Made by a program: the position numbers and the translations under genes. A stretch of 64,000 nucleotides of DNA, from contig JADFUC010001774.1 of NCBI GenBank assembly GCA_019722365.1, forward strand, positions 1 to 64,000, given 5' to 3'. The notes under the pieces are model-generated. The model ran no database searches. It was not told the DNA's origin and worked only from the letters and a program-made list of their open reading frames with translations. Shown here one piece after another: positions 12,439 to 26,110 of the stretch; the first letter of the stretch is position 1, and each line of letters opens with the position of its first letter. This DNA comes from Lithospermum erythrorhizon. Lineage: Eukaryota; Streptophyta; Magnoliopsida; Boraginales; Boraginaceae.

Positions 12439-15400
12439 CTAATGGCGTAGAGGTATGATTTTATTTTGAAAAAATCGAGCAATTCTAATGCTTTTAATGC
12501 GAAAATAAAAAAGCGTCATGGCTGGGTCGGCGACAACAAAAAATGCATTTTTCTTATCCGAACGGAATCCGTACGAGTTTTTTTTGATGTTCCCCTAATA
12601 TTAGCGTAGGTATGATTTTCTTTGAGAAAATCGAGCAATTCTAATGCTTTTAATACGCGAAAACAAAAAACATCACGGCTCGATTCGGCGACAACAAAAA
12701 ATCGATTTTTCTTATCGAGCGGAATCCGTCTGAGGATTTTTTGATGTTCCCCTAATAAGCGTAGGTATGAATTCCTTTGAAAAAAATCGAGCAATTCTAA
12801 TGATTTTAATGCAGCGAAATAAACGTCACGTCTCGATTCGGCGACAACAAAAATGCATTTTTCTTATCCGAGCGGAATCGTGCGGAGTTTTTCGATGTTC
12901 CCCTAATATTAGCGTAGAGTATGATTTTCTTTGAGAAAATCGATCAATTCTTATGCTTTTAATATGCGGCGAAAACAAAAAGCGTCTCGGCTCGATTAAA
13001 TTTCTGACAAAAAATGCATTTTTTCTTATCCGAGCGGAATCCATACGAGTTTTTTCGATGTTCCCCCAATATTAGCATAGGTATGATTTTCTTTGAACAA
13101 ATCGAGCTATTCTAATGCTTTTAATACGCGAAAACGAAAAACGTCACGGCTCGATTCGGCGACAACAAAAAATGCATTTTTCTTATCGAGCGGAATCGTG
13201 CGAGTTTTTTCGATGTTCCACTATTAAGCGTAGGTATGATTTTCTTTGAAAAAATCGAGCAATTCTAATGCTTTTAATGCGAAAATAAAGCGTCATGGCT
13301 CGATTCGGCGACAACAAAAAATGCATTTTCTTATCCCGAGCAGATAAATGCGAGTTTTTCGATGTTCCCCTAATATTAAGCGTAGGTACATGATTTTCTT
13401 TGAAAATCGAGCAATTCTTAATAGCACAATATGCGAAAACAAAAAAGCGTCTCGGCTCGATTCGGCTACAACAAAAAAATGGATTTTTCTTATCCAGAGC
13501 GAATCGCGTGCGAGTTTTTTCGATGTTCCCCTAATATTAGCGTAGGTATGATTTACTTTGAGAAAATCGAGCAATTCTAATGCTTTTAATATCTGGCGAA
13601 AACAAACGTCTCGGCTCGATTCCTTCTGACAAAAAAATGGATTTTTTTCTTATCCGAGCGGAATCCGTCTGAGTTTTTTCGATGTTCCCCCTAATATTAA
13701 CGTGGAGTATGATTTTTCTTTGAAAAAATCGAGCAATTCTAATGCTTTTAAATACTTAGCGAAAATAAAAAAAGCGTCAGCTCGATTCGGCGACAACAAA
13801 AATTCATTTTCTTTCCCATCCAACGGAATCCGTCACGAGTTTTTGATGTTCCCACTACTATTAGCGTAGGTATGAGTTTTTCTTCCAGAAAAATCGAGCA
13901 ATTCTAATGCTTTTAATGCGCGAAAATAAAAAAAGCGTCATGGCTCGATTAAAGCGACAACAAAAATGCATTTTCTTATCGAAGCGGAGTCGTACGAGTT
14001 TTTTGATGTTCCCTAATATTGGCAGAGTATGATTTTCTTTGAGAAAATCGAGCAATACTATGCTTTTAATAATAGAAAACAAAAATGGCTGATTCGCTAC
14101 AACAAAAAAATGGATTTTTTTCTTATCGAGGCGAATAGTCTACGAGTTTTTTTGATGTTCCCCTAATATTAGCGTAGGTATGATTTACTGAGAAAATGCG
14201 AGCAGATGCTATGCTTTTAATATGCGAAAACAAAAAATGTCTCGGCTCGATTCGACTACAACAAAAAAATGGATTTTTTCTTATCCGAGCAGATCCGTCT
14301 GAGTTCCTAATATTAGCATTAGGTATGATTTTCTTTGAAAAATCCCGGCGGTCAATGCTTTAATACGCGAAATAAAGCGTCACGGCTCGATTGGCGACAA
14401 CAAAATTCATTTTTCTTATCCGAAGCAGGTCATGCGTGTTTTTTCGATGTTCCCCCTATTAAGCGTAGGTATGATTTTCTTTGAAAAAATGAGGCAATTC
14501 TAATGCTTTTAATCTCTGCTTGAAAATAAAAAGCGTCATGGCTCGGTCGGCGACAACAAAATGCATTTTTCTTATCCGAGCGAATCGTCTGAGTTTTTTC
14601 GATGTTCCCTAATGATAGTAGGTATGATTTTCTTTGAGAAAATCGAGAACAATTCTTATGCGCAATATGCGAAAACAAAAACGTCTCGGCTCGATTCGGT
14701 ACAACAAAAAATGGATTTTTCTTATCGAGCGGAATCCGTCTGAGTTTTTTTTTCGATGTTCCCTAATATTAACGTAGGTATGATTTTCTTTTGAAAAAAT
14801 CAGAGCAATTCATGCTTTTAATGCGAAAATAAAAAGCGTGCGGCTCGATTTTGCCGACAACAAAAAATTCATTTTTCTTATCAGGCGAGGAATCCGTCAC
14901 AGTTTTTCGATGTTCCCCCTACTATTAAGCGTAGGTATGATTTTCTTTAAAGAAAAAAATCGAGCAATTCTATGCTTTTAATGCGAAATAGCGTCATGGC
15001 TCGATTGACAACAAAAAATCCATTTTTTCTTATCCGTACGAGTTTTTTCGATGTTCCCCTCATATTAGGGTAGGTATGATTTTCTTTAAGAAAATCGAGC
15101 AATTCTAATGCTTTTAATATGCGAGAAGACAAAAAAGCGTCGGGGCTCGATTCAACTACAACAAAAAAATGGATTTTTTCTTATCCGAGGCGGGAATCCG
15201 TGCGAGTTTTTTTCGTTTGTTCACAATATTAACGTAGGTATGATTTTCTTTGAAAAAAATCGAGCAATTCTAATGCTTTTAATGCGAAAATAAGCGTCAC
15301 GATTCGGCGACAACAAAATTCATTTTTTCTTATCGAGCCGGAATCCGTGCAGTTTTCGATGTTCCCCTACTTATTAAGCGTAGGTATGATTTTCTTTGAA

Positions 15401-18400
15401 AAAAATCGAGCAATTCTAATGCTTTTAATGCGAAAATAAGCGTCATGGCTCGATTCGGCGACAACAAAAATGCATTTTTATCGAGCGGAATCCGTACGAG
15501 TTTTTTTTCGATGTTCCCCTCATATTAGCGTAGGTATGATTTTTTTTGAGAAAATCGAACAATTCTCATGCTTTTAATACGCGAAAACAAAAATCGTACG
15601 ACTCGATTCAGCGACAACCAAAAATGCATTTTTTCTTATCGAAGCAGATCCGTCACGAGTTTTTTTAGTTGTTCCCCTAATATTAACGTAGGTATGATTT
15701 TCTTGAAAAAAATGAGCAATTCTAATGCTTTTTTAATGGCGCGTCGGCTCGATTCGAGCAACAAAAAATGTATTTTTTCTTATTGAGCGGAATCGGCCGG
15801 GTTTTTCGATGTTCCAATAATGGCGTAGGTATGATTTTCTTTGAGAAAATGGCGAGCTATTCTTATGCTTTGATACGAAATAAGCGTCACGGCTCGATTA
15901 AGTCGGCAATAAAAAATGCATTTTTCTTATCGAGCGGAGGGCTCCGTGCGTGTTTTTCGATGTTCCCCCTATTAAGCGTAGGTATGATTTGCTTTGAAAA
16001 TCTAGCAATTATAGTAGCAATAACCGAAAACAAAAAACATCGCGGCTCGATTCGGCGGCTTGACAAAATTGATTTTCTTATCGAGCGGAATCGATAAAGT
16101 TTTTTCGATGTTCCCCTAATATTAGCGTAGAGTATGAATTCCTTTGAAAAAAATCGAGCAATTCAATGCTTTTAATACGCGAAAATAAAAGCGTCGCGTC
16201 TCGATTCGGCGGCTTGACAAAATGCATTTTTCTTATCCGAGCGGAATCCGGTAGGAGTTTTTCGATGTTCCCCTAATATTAGCGTAGGTATAGTTTCTTT
16301 GAGGAAAATCACGATCCAATTCTTAATACTTTTTAATATCGCGAAAACAAAAAGCGTCTCGGCTCGATTCATTTCTGACAAAAAATGGATTTTCTTATCC
16401 GACGGAATCGTCTGAGTTTTTTCGATGTTCCCCTAATATTAACGTAAGGTATGATTTTCTTTGAAAAATCGAGGCAATTCTAATGTTTTTAATCTGGCGA
16501 AAATAAAAGCGTCATATTTCGATTCGGCGACAACAAAAAATTCATTTTTAACATCGAGCGGAATCCGTCTACGAGTTTTTTCGATGTTCACTACTATTAG
16601 CGTGAGTATGATTTTTCTTTGAAAAAATCGAGCAATTCTAATGCTTTAATCTGTGAAAATAAAAAAACTTATCATGGCTCGGTCGGCGACAACAAAAATG
16701 CATTTTTACTAACATCGAGCAGATCCGTCACAGGTTTTAGTGATGTTCCCCCTAATATTAGCGTAGGTATGATTTCTTTTGAAAATCGAGGCAATTCTTA
16801 TGCTTTTAATATGCGAAGACAAAAAACGTCGAGGCTCGATTCAACTCTGACAAAATGGATTTTTTCTTATCGAGCGTGTCAAATCACGAGTTTTTTTAGA
16901 TTGTTCCCTAATAATAACGTAGGTATGATTTTCTTTGAAAAAATGGGAGCAATTCTAATGCTTTTTAATGCGAAAATAAAAAACGTCACTTAATTTCGAT
17001 TCGGCGACAACAAAAATTCATTTTTACTAACATCGAGCAGTCATGGGTTTTTTGATGTTCTTATTAGCGTGGGTATGATTTTCTTTGGCATCGAGCAGAT
17101 TAATGCTTTTAATGCGAAAATAAACGTCATGCTTTCGATTCGGCGACAACAAAAAATGCATTTTTCTTATCAACGAATCAGCCACGAGTTTTTCGATGTT
17201 CCCCTAATATTAAATTATGATTTTCTTTAGAAAATCGAGGCAGATGCTTATGCGAAAACAAAAAAGCGTCTCGGCTCGGTCCGGCTACAACAAAAATGGA
17301 TTTTTTAGCATCGAGCGGAATCCGTCTGAGTTTTTTCGATGTTCCCCTAATATTAGCATTAGGGGTATGATTTTCTTTGGAAAATCGAGCAATTCTAATG
17401 CTTTTAATACGAAAGTAAGCGTCACGGCTCGATTGACAACAAAAATTCATTTTTCTTATCGAGCGAGGAATCAATGCAGTTTTTTCGATGTTCCCTTAAG
17501 CGTAGGTATGATTTTCTTTGAAAAAATCGAGGCAATTCTAATGCTTTTGTCTGAAAATAAAAGCGATCATGGCTCGATTCGGCGACAACAAAAAATTCAT
17601 TTTTCTTTATCGAGCCGGAATCCCGTCACGAGTTTTTTTCGATGTTCCCTAATATTAGCGTAGGTATGATTTTCTTTGAAAAATCGAGCAATTCTTATGC
17701 TTTTATCACGGCGAAGACAAGCGATGTCGAGGCTCGATTCAACTACAACAAAAAAATGGATTTTTTCTTTATCGAGCGGAATCGGAAGTACGAGTTTTTC
17801 GTTGTTCCCTAATATTAACGTAGGTATGATTTTCTTGAAAAAATAAAACAATTCTAATGCTTTAATGCAGCGAAAATAAAAAAAGCGTCCGCGACTCGAT
17901 TCGGCGACAACAAAAATGTATTTTTCTTATTCGAGCGGAATCCGTCACGAGGGTTTTTCGATGTTCCCCCTAATATTAGCGTAGGTATGATTTTCTTTGA
18001 GAAAAATCGAGCTATTCTGTACTTTAATACCACGAAAATAAAAAAAACGTCACGGCTCGATTAAATCGACAAAATGTTATTTTTTTCTTATCAACGGAAT
18101 CCGTCACAGGGATTTTTGATGTTCCTAATATTAGCGTGAGTATGATTTGCTTTGAGAAAATCTAGCAATTTTAATGCTTTAATAACGAAAACAAAAAACA
18201 TCACGGCTCGATTAGGCGACAACAAAAAAATTGATTTTTGCCGCTTATCGAGCGGAATCCGTCTGTGAGTTTTTCGATGTTCCCCTAATATTCGGCGTAG
18301 AGTATGAATTCCTTTGAGAAAAAATCGAGCAATTCTAATGCTTTTATCTGGCGAAAATAAAAAAAAAGCGTCACGTCTCGATTCGTGACAACAAAAATGC

Positions 18401-21400
18401 ATTTTTCTTATCGAGCAGATCCGTCTGAGTTTTTTTTGATGTTCCCCCTAATATTAAGCCAGGTATGATTTTCTTTGAAAAACTCGAGCAATTCTAATGC
18501 TTTTAATATGCGAAAACAAAAAACGTCTCGGCTGAGGTCGGCTACAACAAAAAATGGATTTTCTTATCGAGCCGGAATCAAATGCAGTTTTTTCGATGTT
18601 CCCCAAATATTAACGTAAGTATGATTTTCTTTGAAAAAATCGAGCAATTCTAATGTTTTTAATAAGCGAAAACAAAAAACGTCACGGCTCGATTCGGCGA
18701 CAACAAAATTCATTTTTCTTATCGAGCAGGTCCGATACGAGGTTTTTTAAGGTGTTCCCCTAATATTAGGCGTAGGTATGAATTCCTTTGAAAAATCGAG
18801 CAATTCTAATGCTTTTAATCTTGTAGAAAATAAAAGCGTCCGCGTCTCGATTCGGCGACAACGAAACGCATTTTAGCATCGAGCGGAATCCGTCTGAGGA
18901 CACCGATGTTCCCCTAATATTAGCGTAGGTATGATTTTCTTTGAGAAAATCGAGCAATTCTTATGCTTTTAATATGCGAAAACAAAAAACGTCACGGCTC
19001 GATTCGGCTACAACAAAAAATGCATTTTTTCTTATCCGAACGGAATCCCGTCACAGGGATTTTTTCGATGTTCCCTAATATTAGGTATGTGATTTTCTTT
19101 GAAAAATCGAGCAATTCTAATGCTTTTAATACGCGAAAATAAAAACGTCACGCTCGATTCGGCGACAACAAAATTGATTTTGCTTATCGAGCGGAATCCG
19201 TCACGAGTTTTTTCGATGTTCCCCTACTATTAGCGTAGAACATGATTTTTTCTTTGAAAAATCGAGCAATTCTAATGCTTTTAATGCAGCAGAAATAAAA
19301 AAAACGATCACGGGTACCGATTAAAACAACAAAAAACATATTTTTCTTATCCGTCACGAGTTTTTTTCGTGTTCCCCCTAATATTAGCGTAAGTATGATT
19401 TTCTTTGAGAAAATCGGGCTATTCTTATGCTTTTAATACCACAATAAAAAAGCGTCCATTTCGATTAAGTAAAATGACAAAAATGCATTTTTCTTATCCG
19501 AGCGGAATCGTCACGAGTTTTTTCGATGTTCCCCCCTATTAATATTAAGCTAGGTATGATTTGCTTTGAAAATCTAGCAATTATAATGCTTTTAATAACC
19601 GAAAACAAAAAATCACGGCTCGATTCGGCGACGAAAAAATTGATTTTTCTTGTATCAGAAACCCGGAATCCGTGCGAGTTTTTCGATGTTCCCTAACAAT
19701 ATTAAGCGTAGGTATGAATTCACGCTGAAAAAAATGAGCAATTCCTAATGCTTTAATGGCAAAAATAAAAAGCACGTCACGTCTCGATTAAAGTATGACA
19801 AAAATGCATTTTTTTTCTTATCCGAGCGGAATCCGTCACGAGTTTTCGATGTTCCCCCTAATATTAGCGTGGAGTATGATTTTCTTTGATAAAATCCCGG
19901 GCAATTCTTATGCTTTTAATATCTGCGAGAAACAAAAACGTCTAGAAGCTCAGTTCCAGCTACAACAAAAAATGGATTTTCCGTACGAGTTTTTTGATGT
20001 TCCCTGTGCGTAGGTATGATTTTCTTTTGTCGAGCTATTCTTATGCTTTTTAATACGAAGCCAGCGTCCGGTTCGATTAAATCGACAACAAAATGCATTT
20101 TTTTTTCTTATCCGAGCGGAATCCGTGCGAGGATTTTTTCGATGTTCCCTAATAATAAGCGTAGGTATGATTTGCTTTGAAAATCGCAATTATAATGCTT
20201 TAATAACCCGAAAACAAAAAACATCGCGGCTCGATTCGGCGACAACAAAAATTGATTTTTTCTTATCGAGCGGAATCACGTCGAGTTTTTCGATGTTCCC
20301 CTAATATTAGCGTAAGAGTATGAATTCCGCTTTGAAAAAATCGAGCAATTAATGCTTTTAATCTGCTTGAAAATCACTTGTCGCGTCTCGATTCGGCTGA
20401 CGACAAAAATGCATTTTTTCTTATCCGAACGGAATCCGTACGAGTTTTTTCGATGTTCCCCTAATATTAGCGTAGGTATGATTTTTTGAGAAAATCGAGC
20501 AATTCTAATACTTTTAATATGCGAAAACAAAAAACGTCACGGGTCGATTATTTCTGACAAAAAAATGGATTTTTTCTTATCGAGAGCGGAATCGCGTACG
20601 GTTTTTTCGATGTTCCCCTAATATTAAGCGTAGTATGATTTTCTTTGAAAAAATCGAGCAATTCTAATGTTTTTAATCTGGCGAAAATAAAAAAACCTCG
20701 ACTCGATTCGGCGACAACAAAAAAAATTCATTTTCTTATCGAGCGGAATCCGTCACGAGTTTTTCGATGTTCCCCCACTATTAAGCGTAGGTATGATTTT
20801 CCTTGAGAAACTCGAGCAATTCCAATGCTTTTAATGCGAAAATCACTTACGTCATGGCTCGGTCGGCGGCGACAAAAAATGCATTTTTCTTATCCGAAAG
20901 GAATCCGTACGAGTTTTTTCGATGTTCCCTAATATTAGCGTAGGTATGATTTTGCTTTGAAAATCGGCGAATTCTTATGCTTTTTAATAAAAACAAAATT
21001 CTTCGGAGGCTCGATTCAACTCTGACAAAAAAATGGATTTTTTACTAACTTTATCGAGCGAGGAATCGTCACGAGTTTTTTCGTTGTTCCCCTAATATTA
21101 AATGAGTATGATTTCTTTGAAAAAAATCGGCAATTAATGCTTTTAATGCAGCGAAAATGGCGTCACGGCTCGATTAAACAACAAAAATGTATTTTTCTTG
21201 TCCGTCACGAGTTTTTTTCGATGTTCCCCTAATATTAGCGTAGAGTATGATTTTCTTTGAAAATCGAGCTATTCTTATGCTTTAATACGAAAATAAAAAA
21301 TCACGGCTCGATTAAGTACGACAACAAAAATGCATTTTTTCTTATCCGAGCGGAATCCGTGCGAGTTTTTTCGATGTTCCCTAATATTAAGCAGGTATGA

Positions 21401-23161
21401 TTTGCTTTGAGAAAATCTAGCAATTATAATGCTTTAATAACCGAAAACAAAAAACTTATCGCTGTTTCGATTCGGCGGCAGCAAAAAAATTGATTTTTTC
21501 TTATCGAGCGGAATCCGTCACGAGTTTTTTCGATGTTCCCCCTAATATTAGCGTAGGTATGAATTCCTTTGAAAAAATCGAGCAATTCTAATGCTTTTTA
21601 ATACCTTGTACGAAAATAAAAAAAGCGTCGTCTCGATTAGCGACAACAAAATGCATTTTTCGCCCATCGAGCGGAATCCGTACGAGGATTTTTTTCGATG
21701 TTCCCCTCATATTAGCGTAAGGTATGATTTTCTTTGAGAAAATCGAGCAATTCTAATGCTTTTAATACGCGAAAACAAAAAGCGTCTTTTGACTCGATTA
21801 AATTTACAACAGTAGTTTTTCTTATCCGAACGGAATCCGTGCGAGTTTTTTTCTGATGTATCCCTAATATTATCATAGGTATGATTTTTCTTTGACAAAA
21901 TCGAGCAATTCTAATGTTTTTAATCTGTGAAAATAAAAAAACCTCACGGCTCGATTCGACAACAAAAATTCATTTTTTCTTATCCGACGGAATCCGTGCA
22001 GTTTTTTCGATGTTCCCACTATTCGTAGGTATGATTTTTCTTTGGCATCAGAGCAATTCTAATGCTTTTAATACGAAAATAAAAGCGTCATGGCTGGTCG
22101 GCGACAACAAAAAATGCATTTTTCTTATCGAGCGGAATCCGTCTGAGTTTTTCGATGTTCCCCTAATATTAGCGTAAGGTATGATTTTTTCTTTGAGAAA
22201 ATCGAGAGCAATTCTTATGCTTTTAATATGCAAAAACAAAAATTAAATCAGGGCTCGATTCAACTTCACAACAAAAAATGGTTTTTTCTTATCGAAGCGA
22301 GTCGATGCAGTTTTTTTCGTTGTTCCCAATATTAACGTAGGTATGATTTTTCTTTGAAAAAAAATCGAGCAATTCTAATGCTTTTAATACGCGAGAACTA
22401 AAATCGTCACGGCTCGATTCGGCGACAACAAAAAATGTATTTTTTCTTATCGAAATGCGAGTTTTTTCGATGTTCCCCTCATATTAGCGTAAGTATGATT
22501 TTCTTTGAGAAAATCGAGCTATTCTTAATACTTTATACACGAAAATAAAAAAGCGTCATGGTACCGGTCGTCGACAACAAAAAATGCATTTTTCTTATCG
22601 AGCGGAATCGTCTGAGTTTTTAAGTATTCCCCTAATATTAAGCGTAGGTATGAATTTGCTTTGAGAAAATGTAGCAATTATAGTAACTTTTAATAACCGA
22701 AAACAAAAAACATCCGCATTTCGATTCGGCGACAACAAAAATTGATTTTCTCTTATCGAGGCAGAATCGTCTGCGAGTTTTTTCGATGTTCCCCCTAATA
22801 TTAGCGTAGGTATGAATTCCTTTGAAAAAATCGAGGCAATTCTAATGCTTTAATACTTAAAATAAAAAGCGTCGCGTCGGTCGGCGACTGACAAAAATGC
22901 ATTTTTCTTATCGAGGCAGGAATCGTAGAGTTTTTCGATGTTCCCCCTAATATTAAGCGTGGAGTAGCGATTTTCAGTAAAATCAGGCAATTCTTGTCGC
23001 TTTTAATATCAGCATCTCGGCTCGATTCGAGCTACAACAAAAAATGGATTTTTCTTATCGAGCGGAATCCGTGCGAGTTTTTCGATGTTCCCAATATTAA
23101 CGTGGGTATGATTTTCTTTGAAAAAAGAAATCGAGCAGTCCTAATGCTTTAATGCGAAAAT
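12439..23161 (+). repeat. Satellite array, block 2 (~68 monomers) with higher-order order
   Basis: Continuous ~155 bp monomers with the same anchors as block 1. Using the hexamer between the A and T runs as a label, the order from ~20880 is ATGCAT, ATGGAT, ATGTAT, ATGCAT, ATTGAT, ATGCAT, a degenerate copy, ATTCAT. It restarts at ~22110 with ATGCAT, ATGGTT, ATGTAT, ATGCAT, ATTGAT, ATGCAT, ATGGAT. That gives an 8-monomer unit of about 1.23 kb. In the left half (14270-17450) a simpler three-type order (ATGCAT, ATGGAT, ATTCAT) dominates. No gene. Confidence 0.95.
23157..23161. repeat. Target-site duplication AAAAT, left copy
   Basis: The last five satellite bases before TGTAACGACC. They are repeated exactly at 26111-26115, and rejoining the flanks gives the normal satellite phrase GCGAAAATAAAAAAGCGTC. 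Confidence 0.9.
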
Positions 23162-26110
23162 TGTAACGACCACTTTGGTGGAGTATTGCCGAGGTTAGGA
23201 CCGTCATCGACACGAATAATCCCGAGTCGCCGCGATGAGGATAACAACAGAAAAATGACTTCGTTTAACATGATAAATAAAAACTATCTGACTTGTCCAT
23301 CGAATTGAACTAATGACAACACAACAAGCTGAAAGCAACGATATAAAATACAACATCAAACGAGGTTTACAACATATAATTATTATATACAACAAAACTC
23401 CAAAAGAAAATAAAAGTATTGTTGAGGTCTTGAGTCACCATCGCCATCTTCATGGGTGCGTAAGCTACTTTCGACCCAGCGTCTCGGTCATCCCTTGACC
23501 TAGGCGTAAGGCAGCCCGCCCATCGGGGGAATAGGAGTCGGCTATGAAGGCCCAGTGAATACAAATATCCGCCGAAGTAATCCACCACACAGCAAGGATA
23601 ACTCAAGTTCATTACCTATCTAAACGACTATACGCTGAAGTATTATATATTTTCTATGCGACTCTCCGACATGATAAATATTTTCTTAATGGCTTTCAAT
23701 TAACACCGATAAACCCACCTCGCGTCAACCACTTACTTTCGCGGTACAACTTAATCCTGGGAAATATCACATATACAAGCGTAACCTGCAACAACTCGGC
23801 CGCCGCTTCGATATGGTCATAACCCAGGGATACCACTTATTTTATCTGATCGCTTTAAAACCTCTGTAACTCGATTAACTTCCTCTGCGGATTCGCTTAA
23901 AGTGTTACTCCAAATCATGATCGCATACCTATTTGTTATCAAAATATTTATAATAGAAATCTCCACATTGTTTCAGAAACTATCTTAATACAAGCTAACA
24001 ACATATGTCTTAAATCGAAGATAACTGAAGCATCAATTATCTCCCCAAATTCCTCATTTAGTATATTGAACTTATTCACATAATGGTATGTGGTCGTGAT
24101 TGGATCATAACTTATATACCGACACGTTTTGAATCTAATTTTCCCACCATGCATATAAAATATCCCTTGACATCGTCTATAGATAGTAAACTTCGGTTTA
24201 TAATGTTCTTGTACTCTTGTTCTCCACTCAAATGTTATCTCGACCAATGATCAAACAACTTTTGGCATGAAGAATTGTACAGGTGAATACGACCTAGGAT
24301 CCACAAAAATCACGATAATATGAACCATAATCAACCCGATCAATTCGATATCAATTAAATCTAAGCAACCTCGCAGTAATCAATGCAATATCCATAAAAA
24401 GTAAATGAGTCTATAAAACATATAAATGAATCATAAAACATATCCTGACTTTTAAAAAGTCTAAGCAACATATAATACAACCAAATAGACTCAGCCATAC
24501 GACCCGGCAACATCACACCCGACTATACAACCAACCCGCTCAATGTTCGGCTTAACTCGACAATGAGTGTCGACTCCTTGATAGTATCAACTCGACAACT
24601 CAACAAAAGAGTGTCAGCTGGCATAACCACACAACTCGATAAGTCGGTTCTACCACAACTAATGCGCATATAATCAACCTCAACTTTTGGCCAGGGACAT
24701 GCCCGAAGTAGGCATAAGCTATCACACCCGAATGCGTAGCAGTCTGAAGCAATCGCGAATCGTTACTAAGTCAGGGCAACTGCCCAAAATCATTACTAAG
24801 AGCGAAGCAAGATCTAGGACAAATCAACTTCAATGCAACATCAAACTCGGCCGACAACATCAGCTCATATACAACTCTTCATCTATTCAGCGCCGCGCCA
24901 AAACATCTATCAAACTCGTGAGACCACGGCGAACCAACACGAGGGGAAATAACAACTTCGTCGAAACACCAAAAATGTATTACATTACGAGGAGGCAATG
25001 CAACCCCTGACCAAAGCACCTGATGACTATATATATAACCAACATACGTCGCGTCATCGTATAGTGGAATAACGGTGAACATATCCTCGAGACAACGACA
25101 AGTACAAGCAACATATCGCTTATACATCGATAAGTAAAACTCCCGTGAGATTATTTTTCGCCTTAGCTAGCTAAATAAAACTCAGCTGTCGCATGGCGGA
25201 CGCTTTACCCGTGATCGGCGCCTAAAAACATTCAAAATTATAATTAATACTTATAACGCAGCCCAATAAATCGCATTTCACAATGCATCGTAATCTCGAA
25301 TCAATGCCATCCAACTTACAAAACTTCGTAATATCGAACATTCTCTAATCACCTCAAAATCGCCTTCGCCTCAGAAACAAACCTAAATCAAGTCGAGTAC
25401 ACTTACATCATTTAAACACCATTTAGAAAACTCTACAAAGTCAACAAAAAGTCAACTATATTCCTCAACATTTTTCAACCCCATAAATCGATAATTATCC
25501 AATATCACGATAATCTAAGCTTAAATGACAATTCTATAACGTAATAAACATCAGCTCAAAGTCAACTCAAATTCTCAAAATTCAACATCCTACAACTCAA
25601 AAATACTCCAAAAGATTTGAACTTCTTTTACCTCAGCGTAGAGAATGTCTCGGGGAATCTCCGGAAAATTTCGGGACCAAAGCTTCGCCAAATAAGGGAA
25701 GAAAATTCAAAAAAAAAAAAAAAGTGAGGTGAAGCAAGGGAATTTCGGCCATTAAGATGGAGGAAGAAAGAATGATTTGGATGATGATGAAGCTAAGCAA
25801 GGATAAGTATAAAAGGTCTCGTAGGGTCCGCGCAACAAAATATCTCAAGACTTGCTCGCTTTATTAGATTCGGTTTTCGGTTTAGAGTTTCTCTTCTCGG
25901 TTTAACAACCTGACTCGACATAAATTTAACTTCAACCCCAAATAATATCATTCCATTCAATTAAAACTTTAAAATGCTCAAAACGAAATATCTTACCGAC
26001 AGAGCCGATTATTTGTATTTCGACTATTCGATCCGATTTTGAATTTACAAAATATTCCACCGAGCAACTAGTATACTATTTCATAATATTAGTGCAGACG
26101 AGTTATTACA
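23162..26110 (-). mobile_element. Solo LTR of a Ty3/gypsy element (2949 bp) inserted in the satellite
   Basis: Starts with TGTAACGACC and ends with GTTATTACA, the two termini of this LTR group, with a perfect 5 bp duplication AAAAT on both sides. No internal domain or second LTR is present, so it most likely arose by LTR-LTR recombination. The left part is diverged from the LTR at 4312. The right part is clearly shared: the purine block with poly-A (25705-25722), GGATAAGTATAAAAGGTC, and CCGAGCAACTAGTATACTAT. Internal short frames (e.g. 24687-25010) resemble nothing known. Confidence 0.9.
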
